A stretch of 64,000 bases of DNA from assembly GCF_009865135.1 (NCBI RefSeq), contig NZ_WWGH01000002.1, forward strand, positions 372,001 to 436,000. Reading direction: 5' to 3'. This document shows positions 23,867 through 32,034 of this stretch, piece after piece. The notes beneath the pieces were generated by a model. It ran no database searches and had not been told where the DNA came from. It saw only the letters and a program-made list of their open reading frames with translations. Position 1 is the stretch's first letter. Each line of letters opens with the position of its first letter. Position numbers and translations under genes: made by a program. This stretch comes from Streptomyces sp. SID8374. GTDB lineage: Bacteria; Actinomycetota; Actinomycetes; Streptomycetales; Streptomycetaceae.

Positions 23867-24829
23867 ATGACTGCGACGACTGCCGGCGCGACGCGTGCCG
23901 ATGTATGGCTGCCTTTTCCGGCCGAGGAGATCGACGGGCTCCCCGAAGGCCTCAACCACCTCTTCTGGGACGGGGGTGCGGAGTATCCCGGCGACCCCGC
24001 GAACTGTGTGTACTACGTCGTCCCCTATATGAAGGGTTCCGAGATCGCCGTCCGGCCGATGGACGCCATGAGCTCCGTCCAGGTCGTACAGACGCTCTCG
24101 GCGGGCATCGACCATGTGGAGCCGGGACTCGGCCTGCTGCCCGCCGGCGTACGCCTCTGCAACGCCAAGGGGGTCCACGAGGCCTCCACGGCGGAGCTGA
24201 CGCTCGCCCTGATCCTGGCCTCCCTGCGCGACATCCCCGGCTTCGTCCACGGCCAGGACAACGAGGAGTGGCGGTCCGGGTTCTACCCGGCGCTCGCCGA
24301 CAAGTCCGTCCTCATCGTGGGGTACGGCTCCATCGGCGCGGCCATCGAGGACCGGCTCGCGCCCTTCGAGTGCGCGCGGGTCGCACGCGTCGCGCGCTCC
24401 ACCCGGACCACCGGGCGCGGCCCCGTACACACACTCGACGACCTCCCGGCCCTGCTGCCCGCCGCCGACGTCGTCGTCCTCTCCACCCCGCTGAACCCCT
24501 CCACACAAGGGCTGGTGGACGCCGACTTCCTCGCGGCGATGCCGGACGGGGCCCTCCTCGTCAACGTCGCCCGGGGCGGAGTCGTGGACACCAAGGCCCT
24601 GTTGGCCGAACTGGAATCCGGACGGCTGCGGGCCGCACTCGACGTGACCGACCCGGAACCGCTGCCGGCCGGCCATCCTCTCTGGCATGCTCCGAATGTC
24701 TTGATCACGCCTCATGTGGGCGGCAGCACCTCGGCGTTCGAACCGCGCGCCAAGCGGCTGCTGGCCGCACAGCTCACCCGGTTCGCCGCCGGGGAGCCGC
24801 TCGTGAACGTCGTCAGCACCACCGGCTGA
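23867..24829 (+). CDS. D-isomer specific 2-hydroxyacid dehydrogenase family protein
   Basis: 320 residues. The NAD-binding motif is VGYGSIGAAIEDRL (GxGxxG). The catalytic Arg lies in LVNVARGGVVDTKAL, the Glu side in DVTDPEPLPAGHPLW and the His in ITPHVGGSTSAF. The family reduces 2-keto acids to D-2-hydroxy acids with NAD(P)H; the substrate is unknown. The ATG at 23867 has a TAGCCT box 7 bp ahead and no Shine-Dalgarno sequence; earlier in-frame codons would run into the large inverted repeat. Monocistronic. Confidence 0.9.
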   Translation: MTATTAGATRADVWLPFPAEEIDGLPEGLNHLFWDGGAEYPGDPANCVYYVVPYMKGSEIAVRPMDAMSSVQVVQTLSAGIDHVEPGLGLLPAGVRLCNAKGVHEASTAELTLALILASLRDIPGFVHGQDNEEWRSGFYPALADKSVLIVGYGSIGAAIEDRLAPFECARVARVARSTRTTGRGPVHTLDDLPALLPAADVVVLSTPLNPSTQGLVDADFLAAMPDGALLVNVARGGVVDTKALLAELESGRLRAALDVTDPEPLPAGHPLWHAPNVLITPHVGGSTSAFEPRAKRLLAAQLTRFAAGEPLVNVVSTTG

Positions 24830-25018
24830 CGCCCCGGAGCGGTCACGCCGAGGCGTGATCCGCATGCGCACAGTGCCGCCCACCTCGTGTTTCGTCACGG
24901 AGCGTAGAGAATCTATGGCCCTGAGTGACGAACCTGGTGTATCGTCCGCACCGGAGGGCTGCGCCGTGGCAGGGGCGGCGCGGGGGGAGCATCGGAACGC
25001 GAGGGGGCGACGGGCGAT

Positions 25019-27973
25019 GTGCTGGCCATGGAGAGACGATCCGAGGCCGCGGGGCGGGGCGCGGCGGCCATCGGCGCTGCCCGCGCGCGGTGCTCACGGG
25101 TGGCCGGAATTCCCCCCGGGGCGGCGGCCGGGACCGGGCCGGGGAGCCCTCCGGTGAGCGCCCTGGGGGCCTGGCTCTCGCCGCACTCCGCCGCGGGCTC
25201 CTCGGGGCTGCGGGCCCGGATCCTGCTCGGCACCGTCTGCGCCGGATACAGCGTCGGGGCGGCCGTCGGCTGGGGATCGCCGCAACTGGCCCGCTTCATG
25301 GGCGATTTCGGCCTCGCCGCGGCGGCGCTGGTCGCCGCCGTCTCCTGCTTCCTCTACGCCCGGGTGAGCGCCGGGCGGCTGCGGCCCGCCTGGCTGCTGT
25401 TCTCGCTCTCCTCGCTGATGGCGGCCTGCGGCAACGCCGTCTGGGGGTGGTACGAGGTGGTGCTCGGCGTCCCCGTGCCCACCCCGTCGGCGGCCGACGC
25501 CTTCTTCCTCTGCTTCGCGCCACCCGCCATCGTCGGGCTCCTCGTGCTCGCCAAGCGCCCCGTCACCCGGGCCGGCTGGGTCTGCCTGGCGCTGGACGCC
25601 TGGCTGATCGGCGGCTCCCTGCTGACCCTCGCCTGGAGCCTCGCCCTCGCGCACGCCGCGCACATGGCGGGCGTCCAGGACACCAGCGTCGGCCCTGCGG
25701 CGCTCTCGCTGGCCTACCCGCTGCTGGACATCGTGCTCGTCTCCATGGTGCTCGCGCTGCACTTCCGCCGCTCGGGGGCCAACCGCTCCGCGGTCAACAC
25801 CGCGATCGCCGCCCTGGCGCTGACCGTCCTGTGCGACGCGGTGTTCACCTCGCCGCTGCTGCGCTCCACCTACCACTCGGGCCAGTTGCTGGACGCCGGC
25901 TGGTTCGCCGGCTCCCTGCTCCTCGCCTACGCCCCCTGGGGGGTACGGAGCCGGGCGGCCGGCACCGACCGCCCCGGGCCCCCGCGCGCCATGAGCCGCC
26001 CGATCGCCGGGTCACTGGCCGCGCTCACCCCGTATCTCGCCGCCGCCGTCTGCACGCTGGGCATCCTGTACAACGTGGTCGAGGGCCGGCGGGTGGACCG
26101 GGTGGTCATCTTCACCGGCTGCACGGTCGTCCTCGCGCTGGTCGTCCGGCAGGGGATCATGCTGCTGGACAACATCTCCCTCACCCAGGAGCTGGCCCAG
26201 AAGGAGAACCACTTCCGCTCCCTGGTGCAGGGCTCCAGCGACGTCATCATGATCGCCGCCCCCAGCGGCACCCTGCGCTACGTCAGCCCCGCCGCCGCCG
26301 GGGTCTACGGGCGCGACGCGGAGGACCTCGTCGGCGCCGAGCTCTCCTCGATCATCCACCCCGACGACCTCGGCCGGGTCGTCCACGAGGTGCGGCGCTT
26401 CCTCGCCGCCCCGCCCCACGAGGAGCCCACCACCCGCATCGAGTGCCGCTTCCGCTCCGGCACCGGCGACTGGCTGCACGCCGAGTCCACCGTCAACCGC
26501 CACCAGGGCGGGCTGCTGCTCAACAGCCGGGACGTCACCGAACGCGTCAGGCTCCAGGCCCAGTTGCAGCACAACGCCGAGCACGACCCGCTCACCGACC
26601 TGCCCAACCGGGCCCTGTTCACCTCCCGGGTCCGCCAGGCGCTCACCGGCCGCCGCGCCGGGGACTCCGGCACCGCCGTGCTCTTCATCGACCTCGACGG
26701 CTTCAAGGCCGTCAACGACACCATCGGCCACCAGGCGGGCGACGAGCTGCTCATCCAGGCCGCCCGCCGCCTCCAGGAGTCCGTCAGGGCCGGGGACACC
26801 GCGGCCCGCCTCGGCGGCGACGAGTTCGCCGCGCTCATCATGGGCGACGGCACCCGCGACCAGGGCGCCCGGGAGTACCAGGTCCACGAGATCGCCGACC
26901 GGCTCCGCCTCACGCTCTCCCAGCCCTACCGGATCGGCCCCAGCGAGGTCCGGGTGGCCGCCTCCATCGGCGTCGCCTTCGCCGAGCCCGGCATCACCCC
27001 CACCGACCTCATGCGCAACGCGGACCTCGCGATGTACCGCGCCAAGGCGGGCGGCAAGGACCGGGTCGAGTTGTACGCCCCCCAGATGCAGGCCGACGTC
27101 GTACGCCGCTCCGAGCTGGCCACCCGGCTGCGCACCGCCCTGAGCGAGGGCGAGTTCGCCCTGCTGCACCAGCCGGTCGTCCACCTCGCCAGCGGCTCCG
27201 TCGCCGCCGTCGCCGCCCAGGCCCGCTGGCGCTCCGCCCAGGGCATCCTCTTCACCCCCGCCGAGTTCCTCCGGGTCACCGGCGACGACGACCGCACCGC
27301 CGAGCTCGGCCGCTGGCTCCTGGAGGAGGCCGTGAAGCAGGCCGCCGACCGGGCCAGGGCCGGACACCCCGTCGCCGTCTCCGTACGCCTCTCCGCCACC
27401 CGGCTGCTGGACAAGGCGCTGCCCTTCGGCTCCATCGAGGCGCTGCTGACCCGCCACGGGCTGCCCTCGGGGGCCCTGATGATCGAGGTCGCCGACAGCG
27501 ACCCCCGGATCTCCTTCGACGAGCTGGAGCGGCGCCTCGTGGCCCTGCGCCGCCTCGGCGTCCGGATCGCCCTCGACGGCTTCGGCAGCGGTTTCGCCGC
27601 GATCAACGCGCTGCGCCGCCTCCCCATCGACGTACTGAAACTCGACCGGAACCTGGTCGAAGGGGTGGTGGAATCGGCCAGACTGCACAAGATCACCAGC
27701 GGGCTGCTCCGGATCGCCTGCGACCTCGGCCTCCAGTCCGTCGCCGACGGGGTCGACGTCCCCGAGCAGGTCCTCGCGCTCCGCGCCATGGGGTGCACCC
27801 ACGGCCAGGGGATGGCCTTCTCCGGCCCGCTGGACGAGTACCGGCTGCGACGCGCCCTGGTGCGTGGCCAGTTCCCCGTGCCCGGCGTCCCCGGCCCCCG
27901 TACGGTGATGGCGGGCGGCTCCGTTCCACTGCTCACCGGATCACATGCTGAGACGCCCGTCCCACCCACTTGA
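25019..27973 (+). CDS. membrane PAS-GGDEF-EAL protein with degenerate EAL domain
   Basis: 984 residues. About nine or ten membrane helices span residues ~60-390. A PAS domain follows (residues ~400-510, SSDVIMIAAPSGTLRYVSPAA), then GGDEF and EAL. The diguanylate cyclase part looks active: RLGGDEF, with an RxxD (RAGD) inhibitory site five residues upstream. The EAL part has lost key residues: the EAL motif reads AAQ (AVAAQARWR), the DDFG motif reads DGFG and AEGVE reads ADGVD. It is therefore likely a c-di-GMP synthase whose EAL half only binds or regulates. The start is uncertain (GTG 25019 with GAGGGGG 11 bp away, ATG 25028, or a downstream GTG). It ends at the ilvB leader. Confidence 0.88.
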   Translation: MLAMERRSEAAGRGAAAIGAARARCSRVAGIPPGAAAGTGPGSPPVSALGAWLSPHSAAGSSGLRARILLGTVCAGYSVGAAVGWGSPQLARFMGDFGLAAAALVAAVSCFLYARVSAGRLRPAWLLFSLSSLMAACGNAVWGWYEVVLGVPVPTPSAADAFFLCFAPPAIVGLLVLAKRPVTRAGWVCLALDAWLIGGSLLTLAWSLALAHAAHMAGVQDTSVGPAALSLAYPLLDIVLVSMVLALHFRRSGANRSAVNTAIAALALTVLCDAVFTSPLLRSTYHSGQLLDAGWFAGSLLLAYAPWGVRSRAAGTDRPGPPRAMSRPIAGSLAALTPYLAAAVCTLGILYNVVEGRRVDRVVIFTGCTVVLALVVRQGIMLLDNISLTQELAQKENHFRSLVQGSSDVIMIAAPSGTLRYVSPAAAGVYGRDAEDLVGAELSSIIHPDDLGRVVHEVRRFLAAPPHEEPTTRIECRFRSGTGDWLHAESTVNRHQGGLLLNSRDVTERVRLQAQLQHNAEHDPLTDLPNRALFTSRVRQALTGRRAGDSGTAVLFIDLDGFKAVNDTIGHQAGDELLIQAARRLQESVRAGDTAARLGGDEFAALIMGDGTRDQGAREYQVHEIADRLRLTLSQPYRIGPSEVRVAASIGVAFAEPGITPTDLMRNADLAMYRAKAGGKDRVELYAPQMQADVVRRSELATRLRTALSEGEFALLHQPVVHLASGSVAAVAAQARWRSAQGILFTPAEFLRVTGDDDRTAELGRWLLEEAVKQAADRARAGHPVAVSVRLSATRLLDKALPFGSIEALLTRHGLPSGALMIEVADSDPRISFDELERRLVALRRLGVRIALDGFGSGFAAINALRRLPIDVLKLDRNLVEGVVESARLHKITSGLLRIACDLGLQSVADGVDVPEQVLALRAMGCTHGQGMAFSGPLDEYRLRRALVRGQFPVPGVPGPRTVMAGGSVPLLTGSHAETPVPPT

Positions 27974-28006
27974 CACGTCATGCGTGCCGGAGAGAGGGTC
28001 AATGCC

Positions 28007-28048
28007 ATGCGCACCCGAATTCTCGTACTTGGAAAGCGCGTCGGCTGA
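28007..28048 (+). CDS. ilvB leader peptide
   Basis: Thirteen residues, MRTRILVLGKRVG, followed by TGA. It contains Ile, Leu, Val, Leu and Val codons, the end products of the pathway encoded downstream. GAGAGAGG lies about 9 bp before the ATG. Ribosome stalling at these codons when branched-chain aminoacyl-tRNAs are scarce would prevent formation of the terminator at 28094. Confidence 0.85.
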   Translation: MRTRILVLGKRVG

Positions 28049-28093
28049 AGCAGAGTCACTCCACGACACTCTGCGGACCGCACCCGGCGCGCT

Positions 28094-28127
28094 CCCCTCG
28101 CTTGCCTCACGGCACGAGGGGTTTTTT
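28094..28127 (+). terminator. attenuator terminator in the ilvB leader
   Basis: The stem CCCCTCG/CGAGGGG (28094-28100 with 28115-28121) continues with TGCC/GGCA around a TCAC loop and is followed by six T (28122-28127). A competing upstream hairpin, CAGAGT (28051-28056) with ACTCTG (28068-28073), sits right after the leader peptide stop. Confidence 0.88.
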
Positions 28128-28211
28128 GTTGCACTGACACCTCTCAAAACGCTGCAAACCACCCGCGAAAAACCACCCGCGAAAACCCTCAGCTTCGAGA
28201 AGAGAATGCCG

Positions 28212-30062
28212 ATGACCGAGCAGGCCACCGGGGCCCACCACCCGCAGCCGCGCGCCCGTACCGGCGGACAGCCGTCCGTCACCGTTGAGCACGTCACGGG
28301 CGCGCAGTCCCTCATCCGTTCTCTCGAGGAAGTCGGCGCCGAAACGGTATTCGGCCTCCCCGGCGGCTGCATCCTCCCCGCCTACGACCCGCTGATGGAC
28401 TCCACCAAGGTCCGCCACGTCCTGGTCCGCCACGAGCAGGGCGCGGGCCACGCGGCCACCGGCTACGCACAGGCCACCGGCAAGGTCGGCGTCTGCATGG
28501 TCACCTCGGGCCCCGGCGCCACCAACCTGGTCACCCCGATCGCCGACGCGCACATGGACTCCGTCCCGCTCGTCGCGATCACCGGCCAGGTCGCCTCCAA
28601 GGCCATCGGCACCGACGCCTTCCAGGAAGCCGACATCTGCGGCATCACGATGCCGATCACCAAGCACAACTTCCTGGTCACCAAGGCCGAGGACATCGCG
28701 CACACCATCGCCGAGGCCTTCCACATCGCCTCCACCGGCCGCCCCGGCCCCGTCCTCGTCGACATCGCCAAGGACGCCCTCCAGGCGCAGACCACCTTCA
28801 GCTGGCCGCCCACCCAGGACCTGCCCGGCTACCGGCCCGTCACCAAGCCGCACGCCAAGCAGATCCGCGAAGCGGCCAAGCTGATCACCCAGTCCAAGCG
28901 CCCCGTGCTCTACGTCGGCGGCGGTGTCCTCAAGGCCGGGGCCACCGCCGAGCTGAAGGTCCTCGCGGAGCTGACCGGAGCGCCCGTCACCACCACCCTG
29001 ATGGCGCTCGGCGCCTTCCCCGACAGCCACCCGCTGCACGTGGGAATGCCGGGCATGCACGGTTCGGTCACCGCCGTCACCGCGTTGCAGAAGGCCGACC
29101 TGATCGTCGCCCTCGGCGCCCGCTTCGACGACCGCGTCACCGGCAAACTGGACAGCTTCGCCCCGTACGCCAAGATCGTCCACGCCGACATCGACCCGGC
29201 CGAGATCGGCAAGAACCGCACGGCCGACGTCCCGATCGTGGGCGACGCCCGCGAGGTCCTGGCCGACCTGGTCCAGGCCGTCCAGGCCGAGCACACCGAG
29301 GGCAACACCGGCGACTACAGCGCCTGGTGGAAGGACCTCAACCGGTGGCGCGACACCTACCCCCTGGGCTACGACCTGCCCGAGGACGGCAGCCTCTCCC
29401 CGCAGCAGGTCATCCAGCGCATCGGCAAGCTCGCCCCCGAGGGCACGATCTTCACGGCGGGCGTCGGCCAGCACCAGATGTGGGCCGCCCACTTCATCGA
29501 CTACGAGCAGCCCGCCACCTGGCTCAACAGCGGCGGCGCCGGGACGATGGGGTACGCGGTCCCGGCCGCGATGGGCGCCAAGGCCGGCGCACCCGACCGC
29601 ACCGTCTGGGCGATCGACGGCGACGGCTGCTTCCAGATGACCAACCAGGAACTGACCACCTGCGCGCTCAACAACATCCCGATCAAGGTCGCCGTCATCA
29701 ACAACGGCGCCCTCGGGATGGTCCGCCAGTGGCAGACCCTCTTCTACAACCAGCGCTACTCCAACACCGTGCTGCACTCCGGCGCGGACATCGACGGCCA
29801 GCCCGCCAAGGGCACCCGCGTCCCGGACTTCGTCAAGCTGTCCGAGGCCATGGGCTGCTACGCCATCCGCTGCGAGGACCCGGCCGACCTGGACAAGGTC
29901 ATCGAAGAGGCCAACTCCGTCAACGACCGCCCCGTCGTGATCGACTTCATCGTCCACGAGGACGCCATGGTCTGGCCGATGGTCGCCGCCGGCACCTCCA
30001 ACGACGAGGTCCAGGCCGCACGCGGCGTCCGCCCCGACTTCGGCGACAACGAAGACGACTGA
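28212..30062 (+). CDS. ilvB: acetolactate synthase large subunit
   Basis: 616 residues. It is the ThDP- and FAD-dependent enzyme that condenses pyruvate with pyruvate or 2-ketobutyrate in valine/leucine/isoleucine synthesis. The N-terminal pyrimidine domain includes GLPGG and the HEQGAGHAA stretch with the catalytic Glu. The central domain is followed by the ThDP site, GDGCFQMTNQEL...NN. I chose the ATG at 28212, 6 bp after GAGAAGAGA; an ATG at 28206 is equally in frame. First gene of ilvB-ilvN-ilvC, behind an attenuator with a 13-residue leader peptide. Feedback control comes from IlvN. Confidence 0.96.
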   Translation: MTEQATGAHHPQPRARTGGQPSVTVEHVTGAQSLIRSLEEVGAETVFGLPGGCILPAYDPLMDSTKVRHVLVRHEQGAGHAATGYAQATGKVGVCMVTSGPGATNLVTPIADAHMDSVPLVAITGQVASKAIGTDAFQEADICGITMPITKHNFLVTKAEDIAHTIAEAFHIASTGRPGPVLVDIAKDALQAQTTFSWPPTQDLPGYRPVTKPHAKQIREAAKLITQSKRPVLYVGGGVLKAGATAELKVLAELTGAPVTTTLMALGAFPDSHPLHVGMPGMHGSVTAVTALQKADLIVALGARFDDRVTGKLDSFAPYAKIVHADIDPAEIGKNRTADVPIVGDAREVLADLVQAVQAEHTEGNTGDYSAWWKDLNRWRDTYPLGYDLPEDGSLSPQQVIQRIGKLAPEGTIFTAGVGQHQMWAAHFIDYEQPATWLNSGGAGTMGYAVPAAMGAKAGAPDRTVWAIDGDGCFQMTNQELTTCALNNIPIKVAVINNGALGMVRQWQTLFYNQRYSNTVLHSGADIDGQPAKGTRVPDFVKLSEAMGCYAIRCEDPADLDKVIEEANSVNDRPVVIDFIVHEDAMVWPMVAAGTSNDEVQAARGVRPDFGDNEDD

Positions 30063-30085
30063 GAGACAGAGAGAGAACGACTCCC

Positions 30086-30613
30086 ATGTCCGAAAAGCAC
30101 ACGCTCTCCGTCCTGGTCGAGAACAAGCCCGGTGTCCTCGCCCGGATCACCGCCCTGTTCTCCCGACGCGGCTTCAACATCGACTCGCTCGCGGTCGGTA
30201 CCACCGAGCACCCCGACATCTCCCGCATCACCATCGTCGTGAATGTCGAGGGCCTGCCCCTGGAGCAGGTGACCAAGCAGCTCAACAAGCTGGTCAACGT
30301 CCTGAAGATCGTCGAACTCGAGCCCTCCGCCGCGATCCAGCGGGAGCTCGTCCTGGTGAAGGTCCGTGCCGACAGCGAGACCCGCTCCCAGATCGTCGAG
30401 ATCGTCCAGCTGTTCCGCGCCAAGACCGTCGACGTCTCCCCGGAGGCCGTCACGATCGAGGCGACCGGCGGGGCCGACAAGCTGGAGGCGATGCTCAAGA
30501 TGCTGGAGCAGTACGGCATCAAGGAGCTCGTCCAGTCCGGCACCATCGCCATAGGGCGTGGCGCGCGGTCCATCACCGACCGCTCCCTGCGCGCCCTTGA
30601 CCGCTCCGCCTGA
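30086..30613 (+). CDS. ilvN: acetolactate synthase small (regulatory) subunit
   Basis: 175 residues. It binds valine and stimulates the large subunit. It has an N-terminal ACT domain (LSVLVENKPGVLARI, FSRRGFNIDSLAVG) and a C-terminal ALS_ss_C ACT-like domain starting near residue 85 (ELVLVKVRAD). The ATG follows ilvB by 23 bp, with GAGAGA upstream, so the two are cotranscribed and made in similar amounts. Normal length, no oddities. Confidence 0.96.
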   Translation: MSEKHTLSVLVENKPGVLARITALFSRRGFNIDSLAVGTTEHPDISRITIVVNVEGLPLEQVTKQLNKLVNVLKIVELEPSAAIQRELVLVKVRADSETRSQIVEIVQLFRAKTVDVSPEAVTIEATGGADKLEAMLKMLEQYGIKELVQSGTIAIGRGARSITDRSLRALDRSA

Positions 30614-30722
30614 CCGGCGGAAGGACGGCGCCCGCGCCGCTCGCATGGCGAGACCCGATCACGTACACGACGCCCCCGCCGTACGGTGGGACGCAACACC
30701 TGCACACCAAGGAGAAGACCCA

Positions 30723-31724
30723 GTGGCCGAGCTGTTCTACGACGACGATGCCGACCTGTCCATCATCCAGGGCCGCAAGGTCGCGGTTCTCGGTTACGGC
30801 AGCCAGGGCCACGCCCACGCGCTGTCGCTCCGTGACTCCGGCGTCGACGTCCGCGTCGGTCTGCACGAGGGCTCGAAGTCCAAGGCCAAGGCCGAGGAGC
30901 AGGGCCTGCGCGTGGTGACCCCGTCCGAGGCCGCCGCCGAGGCCGACGTCATCATGATCCTCGTCCCGGACCCGATCCAGGCCAAGGTCTACGAGGAGTC
31001 CGTCAAGGACAACCTCAAGGACGGCGACGCGCTGTTCTTCGGCCACGGCCTGAACATCCGGTTCGGCTTCATCAAGCCGCCGGCCAACGTGGACGTCTGC
31101 ATGGTCGCCCCGAAGGGCCCCGGCCACCTGGTCCGCCGCCAGTACGAGGAGGGCCGCGGCGTCCCGTGCATCGTGGCCGTGGAGCAGGACGCCTCGGGCA
31201 AGGGCCTGGAGCTGGCCCTGTCGTACGCCAAGGGCATCGGCGGCACGCGGGCCGGCGTCATCAAGACCACCTTCACCGAGGAGACCGAGACCGACCTCTT
31301 CGGTGAGCAGGCCGTCCTCTGCGGTGGCACCGCCGCCCTGGTGAAGGCCGGTTTCGAGACGCTGACCGAGGCCGGCTACCAGCCGGAGATCGCGTACTTC
31401 GAGTGCCTCCACGAGCTGAAGCTCATCGTCGACCTCATGTACGAGGGCGGCCTGGAGAAGATGCGCTGGTCCATCTCGGAGACCGCCGAGTGGGGCGACT
31501 ACGTCACCGGCCCGCGGATCATCACCGACGCGACCAAGGCCGAGATGAAGAAGGTCCTCACCGAGATCCAGGACGGCACCTTCGCCAACGCCTGGATGGC
31601 CGAGTACCACAACGGCCTGCCCAAGTACAACGAGTACAAGAAGGCCGACAGCGACCACCTGCTGGAGACCACGGGCCGTGAGCTGCGCAAGCTCATGAGC
31701 TGGGTGAACGACGAAGAGGCCTAG
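30723..31724 (+). CDS. ilvC: ketol-acid reductoisomerase (class I)
   Basis: 333 residues. It converts acetolactate or acetohydroxybutyrate to the dihydroxy acids of valine and isoleucine synthesis, with NADPH and Mg2+. The Rossmann loop GYGSQGHAHAL is followed by the ETDLFGEQ and E-rich metal-binding C-terminal knotted domain. The GTG at 30723 lies 9 bp after AAGGAG. The 109-bp gap after ilvN holds no obvious terminator, so ilvBNC is probably one operon, ending at the strong hairpin at 31733. Confidence 0.97.
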   Translation: MAELFYDDDADLSIIQGRKVAVLGYGSQGHAHALSLRDSGVDVRVGLHEGSKSKAKAEEQGLRVVTPSEAAAEADVIMILVPDPIQAKVYEESVKDNLKDGDALFFGHGLNIRFGFIKPPANVDVCMVAPKGPGHLVRRQYEEGRGVPCIVAVEQDASGKGLELALSYAKGIGGTRAGVIKTTFTEETETDLFGEQAVLCGGTAALVKAGFETLTEAGYQPEIAYFECLHELKLIVDLMYEGGLEKMRWSISETAEWGDYVTGPRIITDATKAEMKKVLTEIQDGTFANAWMAEYHNGLPKYNEYKKADSDHLLETTGRELRKLMSWVNDEEA

Positions 31725-32034
31725 GCCTCGGGGGAGCGGGGCGGGTCCTGCTGGACCCGCCCCGCTCCGCACCCCGCCTCGCACCCCCGTGTCACTGCGG
31801 AGACCGGGTGCGAGGCGGTCGCGGATGCGGTGGTTCCGTACGGGTGTACACCACGTCCACCCTCGTGCGGGTGATCCTTCCACCAGGGCGCAGTGGAGAG
31901 CCCTCCGCACCACTACACTTCTCAACACATACACGCGTCAGGGCCCACAGTGTCGTGCGTCTACCACGCGGCTAGCCCCTCCACCGCCTGCGGCCGTCGG
32001 GACGGCCGTCCGCACTGGACTTGTGAGGACTCAC
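31725..32034 (+). promoter_or_regulatory. serA upstream region (310 bp) with promoter and second hairpin
   Basis: After the ilvC terminator comes a second inverted repeat, 13 bp perfect (31774-31786 with 31806-31818, 19-base loop). A TACACT box at 31914-31919 is the best -10 candidate and would give a leader of about 110 bases before the serA GTG. I recognise no known riboswitch or leader peptide in it. Confidence 0.6.
31733..31768 (+). terminator. strong hairpin terminator of ilvBNC
   Basis: A perfect 16-bp GC stem (31733-31748 with 31753-31768) has a TGCT loop. It starts 9 bp after the ilvC stop. There is no T tract. Confidence 0.88.

Noticed and set aside
24838..24863. Hairpin after the 2-hydroxyacid dehydrogenase gene as a terminator
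   Set aside because: The uninterrupted stem is only 6-7 bp with a tiny loop and one bulge outside it; too weak to list as a feature.
24890..24930. GTCAC...GAGTGAC before the second GGDEF-EAL gene as a BldD site
   Set aside because: The half-sites are in the reverse order and far apart compared with the BldD box; only a half-site match remains.
27945..28211. An 87-residue N-terminal extension of IlvB through the leader region
   Set aside because: It would overlap the previous gene and read through the leader peptide and attenuator in another frame; family IlvB proteins start near 28206-28212.
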